Assembly: GCA_963726315.1 (NCBI GenBank)
Contig: CAVSBZ010000005.1
Coordinates: forward strand, 806,001-870,000
Reading direction: 5' to 3'
DNA from: FEB-25 sp963726315
GTDB lineage: Bacteria > Chloroflexota > Anaerolineae > Anaerolineales > UBA4823
DNA length: 64,000 nucleotides
Shown here piece after piece: positions 41,756-50,035 of the stretch. Within the stretch, counting starts at the first letter, position 1. Every line of letters starts with the position of its first letter. The translations under genes were made by a program, and so were the position numbers. Below the pieces are notes generated by a model. That model was not told where the DNA came from. It was given only the letters and a program-made list of their open reading frames with translations, and made no database searches.

Positions 41756-44255
41756 TCTGAGCACACTTGAAACAGCCGGATTAATCCAGGTGGCGCAGGT
41801 TGAGCCTGACCTTGAATATCTTTTCCGCCATTCCATGGTGCAGGATGCTGCTTATGCCTCACTGCTCGAGAGCGATCGGAAGCGGTTACACATGGCGGTA
41901 GGTGACGCAATTGAGAGCCTGTATCCCGAAAGGAAGAGGGAGCTGGCGGCAATCCTGGGTTATCACTTTAAAGAAGCTGGTGAAGACCGGCGCGCCCTGT
42001 ACTACTTTCTGATTGCTGGTGACGAAGCGTTGTCAGTTTACGCCAACCAGGAAGCTGAGATCCAATACCGCAGCGCCTTGGAATTGACCTGTTGCAGCGA
42101 ACCTCAAATTGGCTGGCTTTATTCTGGGCTGGGGGAAGCGCTGTATCGCCAGAGTCGCTTTGCTGAATCAGTGGAAGCATACCGGGATGGAATTAATGTT
42201 TTCAAAGCGCTCGAAGATTACGACGGGATGGCTCGCTTGTACGCCCGCATGGCGCGTGTCGAATGGTATGCAGGTCACCGCCCAGAGGGTTTGCGCATAT
42301 GCCTGGAAGGATTGGGCTTGGTGAAACACGCTCCTGATAGCCTTGGAAAAACCACTTTGATCCACGAAACGGCAAGAGCTTACTATTTTAATGGAAATTC
42401 AGATAAAGCTCTTCCCTTGTGCCGGCAGGCGCTTGCTTTGGCAGAGCAGCTTGGGGCAGTGAATGAACAAGCGGATGCACTGGCAACATTAGGAATATTA
42501 GCGGGTGTCAAACCCGAAGAGTCTTTGGAAGCATTGCGCAAGGCGGTCGAGCTCGCTGAAGCAAATGGGCTGTTGAATGTTGCCATGCGAGCCAATATCA
42601 ATTTAGGAACGATGACCCGGGCTTGGTTGGGAGATAATGATACCGCTTTGAAGCATTTTCGCCGGTCAGCAGAGATAGGAAAGTTACGTGGGGTGGCGTC
42701 GGAAGAAGTATTGGGTATATCGAGTTATATCGCCTGTTTGTTCGCACCCGGAAGGCTCAAAGAGATTGAAGCAGAGCTGCCAGGTCTCGAAGCGCTAATC
42801 CGGCAAATCCCAAATCCAGCCCCCATGATGATCACAGTCAAATTTATCAAAGCGGTGTTGACAAGCTTTAGAGGTGATTGGGATAGTGCAATTTCCAGTT
42901 TATGGCAATGTCTGCAGGAGTATCGTGAGGAACAAAACCATGAATCGATCGTATCCATGCTGGATGAACTCACCTGGTTGATCATGGAGAAAAATCGCTG
43001 GGGAGAATCAGCGGACCTGGATATGGTGGACACGTTGCTGCAGGAAGCAGTTATGATCGTTGAACAGGATAATTCGAATGAGCGGCAGTGGGTATATTCA
43101 CGAATCGCCATACTTAGGGCCAGGCAGGGACGCCTGGTTGAAGCCCAGGATTGGCTGGCAAAAAACCGCAATGGGGTGGCAACAAGGTATTCTGTCTGGG
43201 ATGACCGATTGACCGGGGAAGGCGAGGTGGAGATCGCCATCGCCGGGCAAAATTGGAACGAAGCCATCCAGGAAACCGAAAAGTTAACCCAGATGGAGCA
43301 GCGTTTGGGATTCAGAGCCCATGCAGCCATCTCATTAGTGGTTTGGGCAAATCTCCTGATCAGGCGGGGCAACACAGATGACCTGGATACCGCGCAGACA
43401 ATTCTCCGGCAGGCTTTGGCTGAATTTAATGAGATGGGGATTGGGCACTATCCTGATATTGCCCTGGATATGCTAAAAATAATCCAGGCGAGGCAGCGCA
43501 CACAGTCAGTCCAGAATGTGCAGATGACCAAGGAGCTACGCAAAGCCCGCAAGGTGCAGGAAAGCTTGCTGCCAATTAACCCCCCGGTGCTGCCCGGCTG
43601 GGAAATGGCAGTGCTGCTTGAGCCGGCGCACGAGACCAGCGGTGACTTTTACGATTTCCTGATGTTGCCCGATGGTAGTGTGGGACTGGTGATTGCGGAT
43701 GTGACCGATAAAGGGACCAGCGCGGCATTGTTTATGGCCTTGAGTCGTTCATTGTGGCGAACCTTTGCCGTTAATCATCCAGCTGAACCTGAGCTAACAA
43801 TGGCGGAAACCAACCAGCGCATACTGGCAGATACCCATGGCGGTTTATACATAACTCTGCTGTACGGCATCCTCAATCCTCAGCAAGCTGAATTTACCTA
43901 TTGCAGCGCAGGTCATCACCCGGCACTGCTTCTTCGGGATAGAGACGGCTCTATCGAGCAGCTGGAGAGGACGGGGATGCCCCTTGGAGTGATGGAGGAT
44001 ACTGCCTGGAAGCGGGTAAACGTCAAGATCGAGCCAGGTGATGTGTTGGTCCTTTACACCGATGGAATTACAGATGCTCAAAATTCAGCTGAAGAGTTCT
44101 ACGGTTTAGATAAGCTGGAACTGGCACTGGGCGAGCAGCGTGGGAAGACGGCGGAGGAAATCCGTGATTCGCTGAGAGAAGGGGTGCGCAGGTGGGTGGG
44201 GAATGCTGCCCAATTTGATGATATCACCTTGCTGGTGCTGGTTAGGGAGAAGTGA
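41739..44255 (+). CDS. TPR and PP2C/SpoIIE phosphatase protein (C-terminal part of the cyclase/AAA protein)
   Basis: The 838-residue frame starts at ATG 41739, 7 bases after GGAAGGAG, so it can be translated alone. Its first 80 residues (NLSTLETAGLIQVAQ, FRHSMVQDAAYASLL) are the standard end of the AAA part of such proteins. A long TPR-like helical array follows (about 85-580). The C-terminal 240 residues are a SpoIIE-type PP2C phosphatase: ESLLPINPPVLPGWEMA, ETSGDFYDF, VIADVTDKGTSAALFMA, YCSAGHHPALLL and FDDITLLVL carry the metal Asp and Gly residues. Dropping one A from the AAAA run at 41735-41738 would fuse both frames to about 1480 residues. Confidence 0.87.
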   Translation: MSLFNNLSTLETAGLIQVAQVEPDLEYLFRHSMVQDAAYASLLESDRKRLHMAVGDAIESLYPERKRELAAILGYHFKEAGEDRRALYYFLIAGDEALSVYANQEAEIQYRSALELTCCSEPQIGWLYSGLGEALYRQSRFAESVEAYRDGINVFKALEDYDGMARLYARMARVEWYAGHRPEGLRICLEGLGLVKHAPDSLGKTTLIHETARAYYFNGNSDKALPLCRQALALAEQLGAVNEQADALATLGILAGVKPEESLEALRKAVELAEANGLLNVAMRANINLGTMTRAWLGDNDTALKHFRRSAEIGKLRGVASEEVLGISSYIACLFAPGRLKEIEAELPGLEALIRQIPNPAPMMITVKFIKAVLTSFRGDWDSAISSLWQCLQEYREEQNHESIVSMLDELTWLIMEKNRWGESADLDMVDTLLQEAVMIVEQDNSNERQWVYSRIAILRARQGRLVEAQDWLAKNRNGVATRYSVWDDRLTGEGEVEIAIAGQNWNEAIQETEKLTQMEQRLGFRAHAAISLVVWANLLIRRGNTDDLDTAQTILRQALAEFNEMGIGHYPDIALDMLKIIQARQRTQSVQNVQMTKELRKARKVQESLLPINPPVLPGWEMAVLLEPAHETSGDFYDFLMLPDGSVGLVIADVTDKGTSAALFMALSRSLWRTFAVNHPAEPELTMAETNQRILADTHGGLYITLLYGILNPQQAEFTYCSAGHHPALLLRDRDGSIEQLERTGMPLGVMEDTAWKRVNVKIEPGDVLVLYTDGITDAQNSAEEFYGLDKLELALGEQRGKTAEEIRDSLREGVRRWVGNAAQFDDITLLVLVREK

Positions 44256-44414
44256 ACCCCTCTCTTCCCTCCAAAATCACTAAAAAGCTGTGATTAAGAG
44301 GATTCAACTTACTTACTGTGAATAAGCCGAGCGGATAAACAAAAATTCATTTCCTGCCAGCTATAGAATTGTTGGAAATTTTCCAGGATAGAAATTGAAT
44401 GGTATGCATGCACG

Positions 44415-44420
44415 TATAAT
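44415..44420 (+). promoter_or_regulatory. Putative -10 box for the 44.4-48.3 kb operon
   Basis: TATAAT lies 20 bases before the first start codon (44441), with a TTGAAT at 44395-44400 as a weak -35 at a short distance. It would give a nearly leaderless message. Confidence 0.4.
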
Positions 44421-44440
44421 TATGTCTGGGTGACAGCTGC

Positions 44441-44998
44441 ATGACACAGTCCAACGCGCCATTAATGACCGCAGAAGATGTAGTACAGTTGCTGATCCTC
44501 TTTGCACAGAGCCACCTTGAGGTCATCCTGGATGGGGGCTGGGGGGTGGATGCCTTGTTGGGTGAACAGACGAGATTGCATTCTGACCTGGACATTGTTA
44601 TCGCCTACGCGGATGTGGCGCAGTTGCGGAAAGTTCTTGAAGCAAATGGGTATGCGGATGTACCACGCCCAGACACGCGCATGGTCAACTTCGTGATGGG
44701 CGATGAGCTTGGTCACCTGGTAGACATCCATACCTATACCCTCGATCGGATAAACCACCCTGAACAAGGTCTCGATTATCCGCTTGACTCATTGGATGGT
44801 TCAGGAAGCATCCTTGGATACTCCGTCAGATGCATAGACTTGCAAAACATGGTAAATTTCCATACAGGATATCCCCTGGATGAAAATGACTACCATGATG
44901 TGAAGGCGTTATGCCAGCGATTTGGCATTCCGATCCCTGCTGAATATGAAGTGTTTGAAGCCGGCACCATTGAAGATGAAAGAAAGCTGTGCTTGTGA
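44441..44998 (+). CDS. Nucleotidyltransferase of the lincosamide/aminoglycoside adenylyltransferase type
   Basis: The 185-residue protein has the nucleotidyltransferase motif: ILDGGWGVDALLGEQTRLHSD, then LDIVI (about residues 30-56). The D-G-G-W-x-V-D and H-x-D-x-D-I residues of LnuA/LinA-like enzymes are all present, so three acidic metal ligands are kept. The later part (DIHTYTLD, SVRCIDLQNMVNFHTGYPLD) fits the same family. These enzymes add AMP to a hydroxyl group of lincosamides or aminoglycosides; in a chromosomal operon of acyl enzymes the acceptor may be different. Its stop TGA overlaps the next ATG by one base. Confidence 0.85.
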   Translation: MTQSNAPLMTAEDVVQLLILFAQSHLEVILDGGWGVDALLGEQTRLHSDLDIVIAYADVAQLRKVLEANGYADVPRPDTRMVNFVMGDELGHLVDIHTYTLDRINHPEQGLDYPLDSLDGSGSILGYSVRCIDLQNMVNFHTGYPLDENDYHDVKALCQRFGIPIPAEYEVFEAGTIEDERKLCL

Positions 44999-45585
44999 TG
45001 GATCGTATGCCGATGAGGAGCGACGAAAACAATAAGATATTAAACAGGGATATTCACCTGTTTGAGCTTCCTGGTTACCAGGTGCACCTCCTTGGAGAAG
45101 AGACTTTACCTGCCTTGCAAGGGTTGTTGGAGAGATGCAGGGATTACATCCAGCTGGTGACCGGCGCCCTCCCAGGCTCAGATGCAGCCGAACATATGCT
45201 GGCAGACTGCCCTCCGGGCAGGAGCAGCGAGGATAAGGCCGTAATTGGTGTTATTAACGGTGACTGTAATTTAGTAGCTGTCCTCGATGCGATCCGCAAT
45301 TACCCGGCTGATGGTTGCTGGTGGGTTGGGTTGTTGCTGGTGGAGCCAACCCAACGGAACCAGGGACTGGGTCGAAGCATTTTTCAAGCTTTCGAGCAAT
45401 GGGTGGGTTTGCTAGGCACAAAATATGTCTTCCTGGGAGTTGTGGAGGATAACGAGAGAGCTTCTCGGTTTTGGCAATCGTTGGGGTTCGAGGTTGTCGA
45501 GAAGCAACCGCCCAATCACTTTGGTGCCATGGAACATGTGGTGCTCACCATGGCTCACGATTTAACTCGGGTAAACAATGATTGA
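44998..45585 (+). CDS. GNAT N-acetyltransferase
   Basis: From ATG 44998 (TGATG overlap with the previous gene) the product has 195 residues. The core is WWVGLLLVEPTQRNQGLGRSI (about residues 100-120) with the Q-x-x-G-x-G acetyl-CoA loop, preceded by a strand AVLDAIRNYPADG. FLGVVEDNERASRFWQSLGFE is the common GNAT C-terminal signature (N-x-x-A-x-x-F-W-x-x-L-G-F). Such enzymes acetylate amines. Its end overlaps the next gene by 8 bases. Confidence 0.87.
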   Translation: MDRMPMRSDENNKILNRDIHLFELPGYQVHLLGEETLPALQGLLERCRDYIQLVTGALPGSDAAEHMLADCPPGRSSEDKAVIGVINGDCNLVAVLDAIRNYPADGCWWVGLLLVEPTQRNQGLGRSIFQAFEQWVGLLGTKYVFLGVVEDNERASRFWQSLGFEVVEKQPPNHFGAMEHVVLTMAHDLTRVNND

Positions 45586-46369
45586 GATTACTCCAAATCA
45601 GGTCACGCCCGCATTCGTATCATTGTTCGACCGCCGCATGCCAACCTCAGCGTGTTGTTTTGCCGTCCTGGGTGGCGGGAATGCGGGGAGGCTTTTTACC
45701 GATGAGCTTGATGCTCCAGCATCGGGGTATGTATGGGAGCGCGACGATGGAGTTCTCTACCAGGGCGGGGTGAGGAATTGGCAGGTGGTGCATCAGCTGG
45801 TGGAGCAGCTTCGGCAGGGTGGGACGGTGGCATTAAGTTTCCGGGATGGTGACCCGTGGGTGGATTTGTTCCCGCCCAACCCGGATGCAGGTGCAGAGTG
45901 CGTCGAGCTGGATCGTCCTGTCTGCGGAAGTGATCTTTCCCCTTATCTGAGCCTGCCGGATGGGTATGAGGTGTTCCCCATGGGGAGGGATTTGATCGAG
46001 AAGAGCCCGCAGCTGGAGGCGACCCTATCTCGTTATGGAACCGTCGATGCCTTCCTAGAGACCGGGTTGGGTGTATGCATCCTGCACGGAAATGAATTCG
46101 TCTGCCGTGCAGAGGCGGATATGGACGTGGGCGGGGTGAGGGAACTTGGAATTTTCACTGAGCCTGGATTCTGGGGGCTGGGGTTTGGAACAATTGCAGT
46201 GGCACATTTACTTAACTGGTGCGATGATTTGGGTTGTTCCACCTGTTGGGATTGCGTCAGGCTCAATATCCGCTCACTGAGAATTGCACGCAAGTTGGGC
46301 TTTACCCACGAGCGCAGTTATAAACTATTGGCATGGTTCCCACCGGACAGAAAGATTGGGATCAAATGA
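45578..46369 (+). CDS. GNAT acetyltransferase (PF12746/zwittermicin-resistance-like)
   Basis: The 263-residue protein has a GNAT domain in the second half. GVRELGIFTEPGFWGLGFGTI (about residues 189-209) contains the acetyl-CoA loop, and CWDCVRLNIRSLRIARKLGFTHER is the N-x-x-S-x-x-x-A-x-K-L-G-F signature. The first half (MIEITPNQVTPAFVSLFDRR and CFAVLGGGNAGRLFTDEL) matches the N-terminal domain of the GNAT_acetyltran group that includes ZmaR-like proteins. The substrate is unknown. ATGA overlap with the AbfD-like gene (46366-46369) indicates translational coupling. Confidence 0.85.
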   Translation: MIEITPNQVTPAFVSLFDRRMPTSACCFAVLGGGNAGRLFTDELDAPASGYVWERDDGVLYQGGVRNWQVVHQLVEQLRQGGTVALSFRDGDPWVDLFPPNPDAGAECVELDRPVCGSDLSPYLSLPDGYEVFPMGRDLIEKSPQLEATLSRYGTVDAFLETGLGVCILHGNEFVCRAEADMDVGGVRELGIFTEPGFWGLGFGTIAVAHLLNWCDDLGCSTCWDCVRLNIRSLRIARKLGFTHERSYKLLAWFPPDRKIGIK

Positions 46370-47817
46370 ACGGTCAAACCATTCGGACTGGTGAAAATTA
46401 CATAGAGAGTCTGCGTAGGCGCAAGCTGCAGGTTTATTTGATGGGCGAACGGATTGAAGAGCCGGTCGACCACCCGTTGATCCGCCCGTCAGTGAACGCC
46501 ATGGCGAAGACTTACGATCTGGCGTTGGACCAACCCGATCTGGCGACCGCGGTGTCGTCAAAAACTGGCGAGCAGGTCAACCGATTCTTACACATTGCCA
46601 CCAGTGTAGAGGATGTGGTGATGCAGAACAGGCTGCAGCGCAGGCTTGGACAGCTGACCGGGACATGCTTCCAACGCTGCGTTGGGATGGATGCCTTGAA
46701 TGCACTCTATTCGGTGACATATGAGATGGATGCCCAACACGGCACGCACTACCATTCCCGGCTGAAAGCGTTCATCAGGTCGATGCAAGCACACAATTAC
46801 ATCATCGGCGGGGCGATGACGGACGTGAAAGGTGACCGCAGTAAAAGCCCCTCACAGCAGGCAGACGAGGATATGTTCGTGCACGTGAGTAAGCGCACGG
46901 AAAACGGGGTGTTTATCCGGGGCGCCAAGGCGCACCAGACCGGGATTGTCAACTCGCACTGGCTTATTGTGATGCCCACCTTACGGTTGAAACCGGAAGA
47001 AGCCGAATATGCAATCGTGGGGGCAATCCCCGTGGATGCGGATGGCATCACATATGTGATTGGCAGGCAATCATGCGACACACGCAGCCTGGAGAGCGAG
47101 ATTGACGCTGGTAATGCCGGGTTCAGCGGGCAGGAAGCGTTGGTCATTTTCGAAGATACCTTCATCCCCAATGAGCTGATCTTCATGGACGGAGAGTATG
47201 ATTACAGTGCCATGCTGGTAGAGAGGTTCACTGCTTTCCACCGGCGAAGCTATGTGTGCAAATCAGGTGTGGGTGATGTGCTCATCGGTGCAGCGGCGAC
47301 GGCAGCAGAATACAACGGGGTGGAACGTGCATCCCACATCCGTGATAAACTCGTCGAGATGACCCACCTAAATGAAACGATTTACGCCACGGGGATCGCT
47401 GCGTCCTATCAAAGTCACGCTACAACTTCGGGGGCATACCTTTGCGACGAGCTGCTGGCGAATGTGTGCAAGCAGCAAGTGACGCGCATCACCTACGAGA
47501 TGGCACGCCTGGCTCAGGACCTGGCAGGTGGGGTGTTGGTTACGCTGCCTTCCGAAGCGGATTACCGCTGTGAGGAAATCGGCGGATTGCTTGAAAAATA
47601 TCTCAGGGGAGTCGAGCAGGTACCGACCGAAGACCGCATGCGCATCCTGCGGCTGATTGAGAACCTGACGTTGGGCAGGAATGCGGTGGGATATTTAACC
47701 GAATCTTTGCATGGCGCCGGCTCGCCGCAGGCGCAACGCATCCAAATCCAACGACAGATGGACCTGGAGTATAAACAACAGTTGGCAAAAAAGCTGGCGG
47801 GCATCAATGAGAAGTGA
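46366..47817 (+). CDS. 4-hydroxybutyryl-CoA dehydratase (AbfD)-like member of the HpaB flavoprotein family
   Basis: The 483-residue protein belongs to the HpaB/acyl-CoA-dehydrogenase-fold group. It shows the AbfD-type iron-sulfur ligands: Cys101-x3-Cys105 (TCFQRC), and His292 with Cys298 (FHRRSYVCK). GVGDVLIGAAATAAEYNG and HGAGSPQAQRIQIQRQ are clade-typical. In the characterised Clostridium enzyme the ligands are, as I recall, Cys99, Cys103, His292 and Cys299, so spacing here is one residue shorter at the last Cys. AbfD dehydrates 4-hydroxybutyryl-CoA to crotonyl-CoA with FAD and a [4Fe-4S] cluster. Unlike the usual context, no CoA transferase lies nearby; neighbours are two GNATs and a flavodoxin. 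Confidence 0.85.
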   Translation: MNGQTIRTGENYIESLRRRKLQVYLMGERIEEPVDHPLIRPSVNAMAKTYDLALDQPDLATAVSSKTGEQVNRFLHIATSVEDVVMQNRLQRRLGQLTGTCFQRCVGMDALNALYSVTYEMDAQHGTHYHSRLKAFIRSMQAHNYIIGGAMTDVKGDRSKSPSQQADEDMFVHVSKRTENGVFIRGAKAHQTGIVNSHWLIVMPTLRLKPEEAEYAIVGAIPVDADGITYVIGRQSCDTRSLESEIDAGNAGFSGQEALVIFEDTFIPNELIFMDGEYDYSAMLVERFTAFHRRSYVCKSGVGDVLIGAAATAAEYNGVERASHIRDKLVEMTHLNETIYATGIAASYQSHATTSGAYLCDELLANVCKQQVTRITYEMARLAQDLAGGVLVTLPSEADYRCEEIGGLLEKYLRGVEQVPTEDRMRILRLIENLTLGRNAVGYLTESLHGAGSPQAQRIQIQRQMDLEYKQQLAKKLAGINEK

Positions 47818-47821
47818 AAGC

Positions 47822-48298
47822 ATGCGAACACTGATCATCTATGATTCACAGTACGGTAATACGGAAAAGATCGCCCTTTCCATTGGCACTCCGCAGAAGC
47901 AGAAGGGGGACGTTCAGGTCATCAGGGTGGGAGAAGTTAAGCCAGATATGCTAAAAGGGATTGATCTCCTGGTGGTTGGTTCACCCACCCAGCAGTTCAG
48001 GGCGACAGAAGTGATGCGCATGTTTTTAAAAAACCTTCCCACGCAATTAATAATGGGAATCCGGGTAGCAACGTTCGACACTCGGTTATCACAGGTAAAA
48101 ATCGATAAAACCCCGACCCTGTCATTTTTTGAACGGATATTCGGGTATGCTGCCGAGCATATCGCTAAGGCACTCAAAGAAAAGGGAGGCAGGCTGGTTT
48201 TACCCGGAGAGGGATTCTATGTGGATGATATTGAAGGTCCGCTTGTGGATGGGGAGGAAGAGCGGGCGGCAGAATGGGCAGAGAAATTATACGCATAG
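47822..48298 (+). CDS. Flavodoxin-family protein
   Basis: From ATG 47822 the product has 158 residues. MRTLIIYDSQYGNTEKIALSI is the flavodoxin FMN-phosphate loop (S-x-Y-G-N-T, residues 9-14). LLVVGSPTQQFRATEVMRMFL (about 50-70) is the second FMN loop, and RVATFDTRL the third. It starts 4 bases after the AbfD-like stop, so it is part of the same operon and could pass electrons to or from that flavo/iron-sulfur enzyme. Flavodoxins of this 'multimeric/FldA-like' size carry one FMN. Confidence 0.88.
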   Translation: MRTLIIYDSQYGNTEKIALSIGTPQKQKGDVQVIRVGEVKPDMLKGIDLLVVGSPTQQFRATEVMRMFLKNLPTQLIMGIRVATFDTRLSQVKIDKTPTLSFFERIFGYAAEHIAKALKEKGGRLVLPGEGFYVDDIEGPLVDGEEERAAEWAEKLYA

Positions 48299-48349
48299 CC
48301 GAATTTATTATATTTTAGATGGTAAACTCAGATTTCCGGTGAGTGCAGC

Positions 48350-48858
48350 ATGATAAAGAAACTGGTGATCCTATTGTTGGTATACTCGTGATTAGCTTTA
48401 CCTCTGCATGTGCAGGTGCTGGCGGTTCCTCCGGGATAAAAAAAACCATCGAGCCAGGTGACAGGATTGGGGATTTCACCATCACCACCGGAGAGCAAGG
48501 AAAATTTACCTATGGATTCTCGGTCGATTGCTCCGATCCGGGGACAGATAACACCTATTCGTGCAATGCGATAATAGGTGACGTAATCAACGTCTCAACG
48601 GGGTTGTACGATACTACCGGTAGCGGTAACCTGGATGAAATTTGGACAGATTCGAATTACCAGAGTTTCATCAATGACCGACCGGTGGATTTGCAGGCTT
48701 TTGGCACGATTGACTATAACCTTCCGCAAGTAGGTGTGATCCGTTTCGCATATGTAGTCATCAGTGCCAGCAAAGGTGGCGAAATCACAGTTAAAGATTC
48801 TGGCGTATTTGATAATGGTGATCCATTTACATCTACCTCCACCTATAAATTCACTTAA
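48350..48858 (+). pseudogene. Secreted lipoprotein with a frameshift in the signal peptide
   Basis: ATG 48350 follows GGTGAG at good spacing and reads MIKKLVILLLVYS before a TGA at 48389-48391. The adjacent frame continues with ILVISFTSACAGAGGSSG, which holds a clear lipobox (TSAC). It then gives about 140 residues of a beta-rich domain with two Cys (CSDPGTDNTYSC). Adding one base near 48380 fuses both into a standard lipoprotein of about 170 residues. Either a real inactivating deletion or an assembly error is present. An alternative GTG start at 48343 in the long frame gives an unlikely acidic N terminus. No family is recognised for the mature part. Confidence 0.65.
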
Positions 48859-48919
48859 CCTTAGCTCAGGTTATATAAACAGTGTAATGCGGTAACTATT
48901 GCTACGCAAAGAGTAAAAC

Positions 48920-49546
48920 GTGGATATATTATTGTGCAGGCTGCTTGAATTATCTGACGTCCCGCAAGCGGCGACAGTCATATCACAGGCGTTAGTTAAT
49001 GACCCACTTTGCGCCTATATGCTGCCCTTAAAGCGGACAAGGATGAAGACGCTCTATAAGTTTTTCAGGGCATATGGAACGGTAAACATCCAAAACCAGC
49101 ATGGCTTTGGCGTAGGTGAGCCATTGAAAGGAGTCGCGTATTGGCTTGAGCCAACAAAGACGGACATCTCGGTCAGTATAAAATCGCTGGGGCTTTTTCT
49201 ACCGTTACTATTCACTTTTTATCCTATCGGATACTTCAGGGCGAAGGCAATCATCAAGCAGACCGACTTGCTGCATCAAAAGTATGCCGGTGACCCCCAT
49301 TATTATCTGGATAACATCGGCGTACTGCCCAGCGAGCAAGGCAAAGGCATCGCATCGCCGTTGATCCGCCCGTTTCTTCAAAAGGCTGACGATGAGAAAG
49401 TGAGCGTATATACCGACACGGTAACAAGTAGCAACGTCAGCTTTTACGAGCATTATGGGTTTCAATGTGTTGAGCAGTGCGCTGTTGCCAATACAGGAAT
49501 CACGGTCTGGGCATTGCTCAGACCGGTTCAGCCACCAATTAGCTAA
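48920..49546 (+). CDS. GNAT N-acetyltransferase
   Basis: The 208-residue protein has YYLDNIGVLPSEQGKGIASPLI (about residues 129-150), the Q-x-x-G-x-G/A acetyl-CoA loop after the V-x-P strand. SNVSFYEHYGFQCVEQ is the C-terminal signature (N-x-x-F-Y-x-x-x-G-F). The N-terminal half, PQAATVISQALVNDPLCAYML, matches the helix alpha1 of GNATs in the same group. The start is a GTG at 48920. The acceptor is unknown. Confidence 0.85.
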   Translation: MDILLCRLLELSDVPQAATVISQALVNDPLCAYMLPLKRTRMKTLYKFFRAYGTVNIQNQHGFGVGEPLKGVAYWLEPTKTDISVSIKSLGLFLPLLFTFYPIGYFRAKAIIKQTDLLHQKYAGDPHYYLDNIGVLPSEQGKGIASPLIRPFLQKADDEKVSVYTDTVTSSNVSFYEHYGFQCVEQCAVANTGITVWALLRPVQPPIS

Positions 49547-49615
49547 TTCCTTCTTTATTTAATTTATTTGACCATTATTTTTCTTCACCTATAAATTCAC
49601 ATCATGGAGGCAGGA

Positions 49616-50017
49616 ATGACTTATAAATTTACCTACACCCGTTTACTGGCAGCCAATTTTAAAGCATGTTTCCTTTTCTACCGCGATTTAATGGGATTCC
49701 AGGCAACATTCGGTTCAGAAAATGACGTCTACGCTGACTTCAATACCGGCGAAGTGACCCTGGCACTTTTCGATCGGTTGGCGATGAGCAGCGCGGTGGG
49801 CACTACACAGCTGCCGGTAGATGCGCAGGCACAGGATAAAATGTGCCTCACCTTTGAAGTCGTCGATGTGGATGCAAATTGCGAACAATTGAAAGCGCAG
49901 GGAATCTCGATAATCAACGGACCGGTCGATAAACCTGACTGGGGTATCCGCGTAGCTCATTTCCGCGACCCCGACGGCAACCTGATCGAGATTAACCAAC
50001 CAGTCAAACATTCTTGA
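49616..50017 (+). CDS. VOC (glyoxalase/bleomycin-resistance) superfamily protein
   Basis: From ATG 49616, just after GGAGGCAGG, the product has 133 residues with the paired beta-alpha-beta-beta-beta layout. The N-terminal half (FKACFLFYRDLMGFQATFG, VYADFNTGEVTLALFD) and C-terminal half (LTFEVVDVDANCEQLKAQG, WGIRVAHFRDPDGNLIEI) are the two modules. FRDPDGN-x-IE is the usual final strand, with Glu as a possible metal ligand. Function may be antibiotic binding or lyase/dioxygenase; not resolved. It leads a tight run of four plus-strand genes. Confidence 0.88.
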   Translation: MTYKFTYTRLLAANFKACFLFYRDLMGFQATFGSENDVYADFNTGEVTLALFDRLAMSSAVGTTQLPVDAQAQDKMCLTFEVVDVDANCEQLKAQGISIINGPVDKPDWGIRVAHFRDPDGNLIEINQPVKHS

Positions 50018-50035
50018 GCCGGGGAGAGTAATCCT

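Noticed and set aside
29263..44998. CAT-like and lincosamide-nucleotidyltransferase-like genes as an acquired resistance island
   Set aside because: No integrase, insertion sequence or composition change is seen around them, and both families have many chromosomal members with other or unknown substrates.
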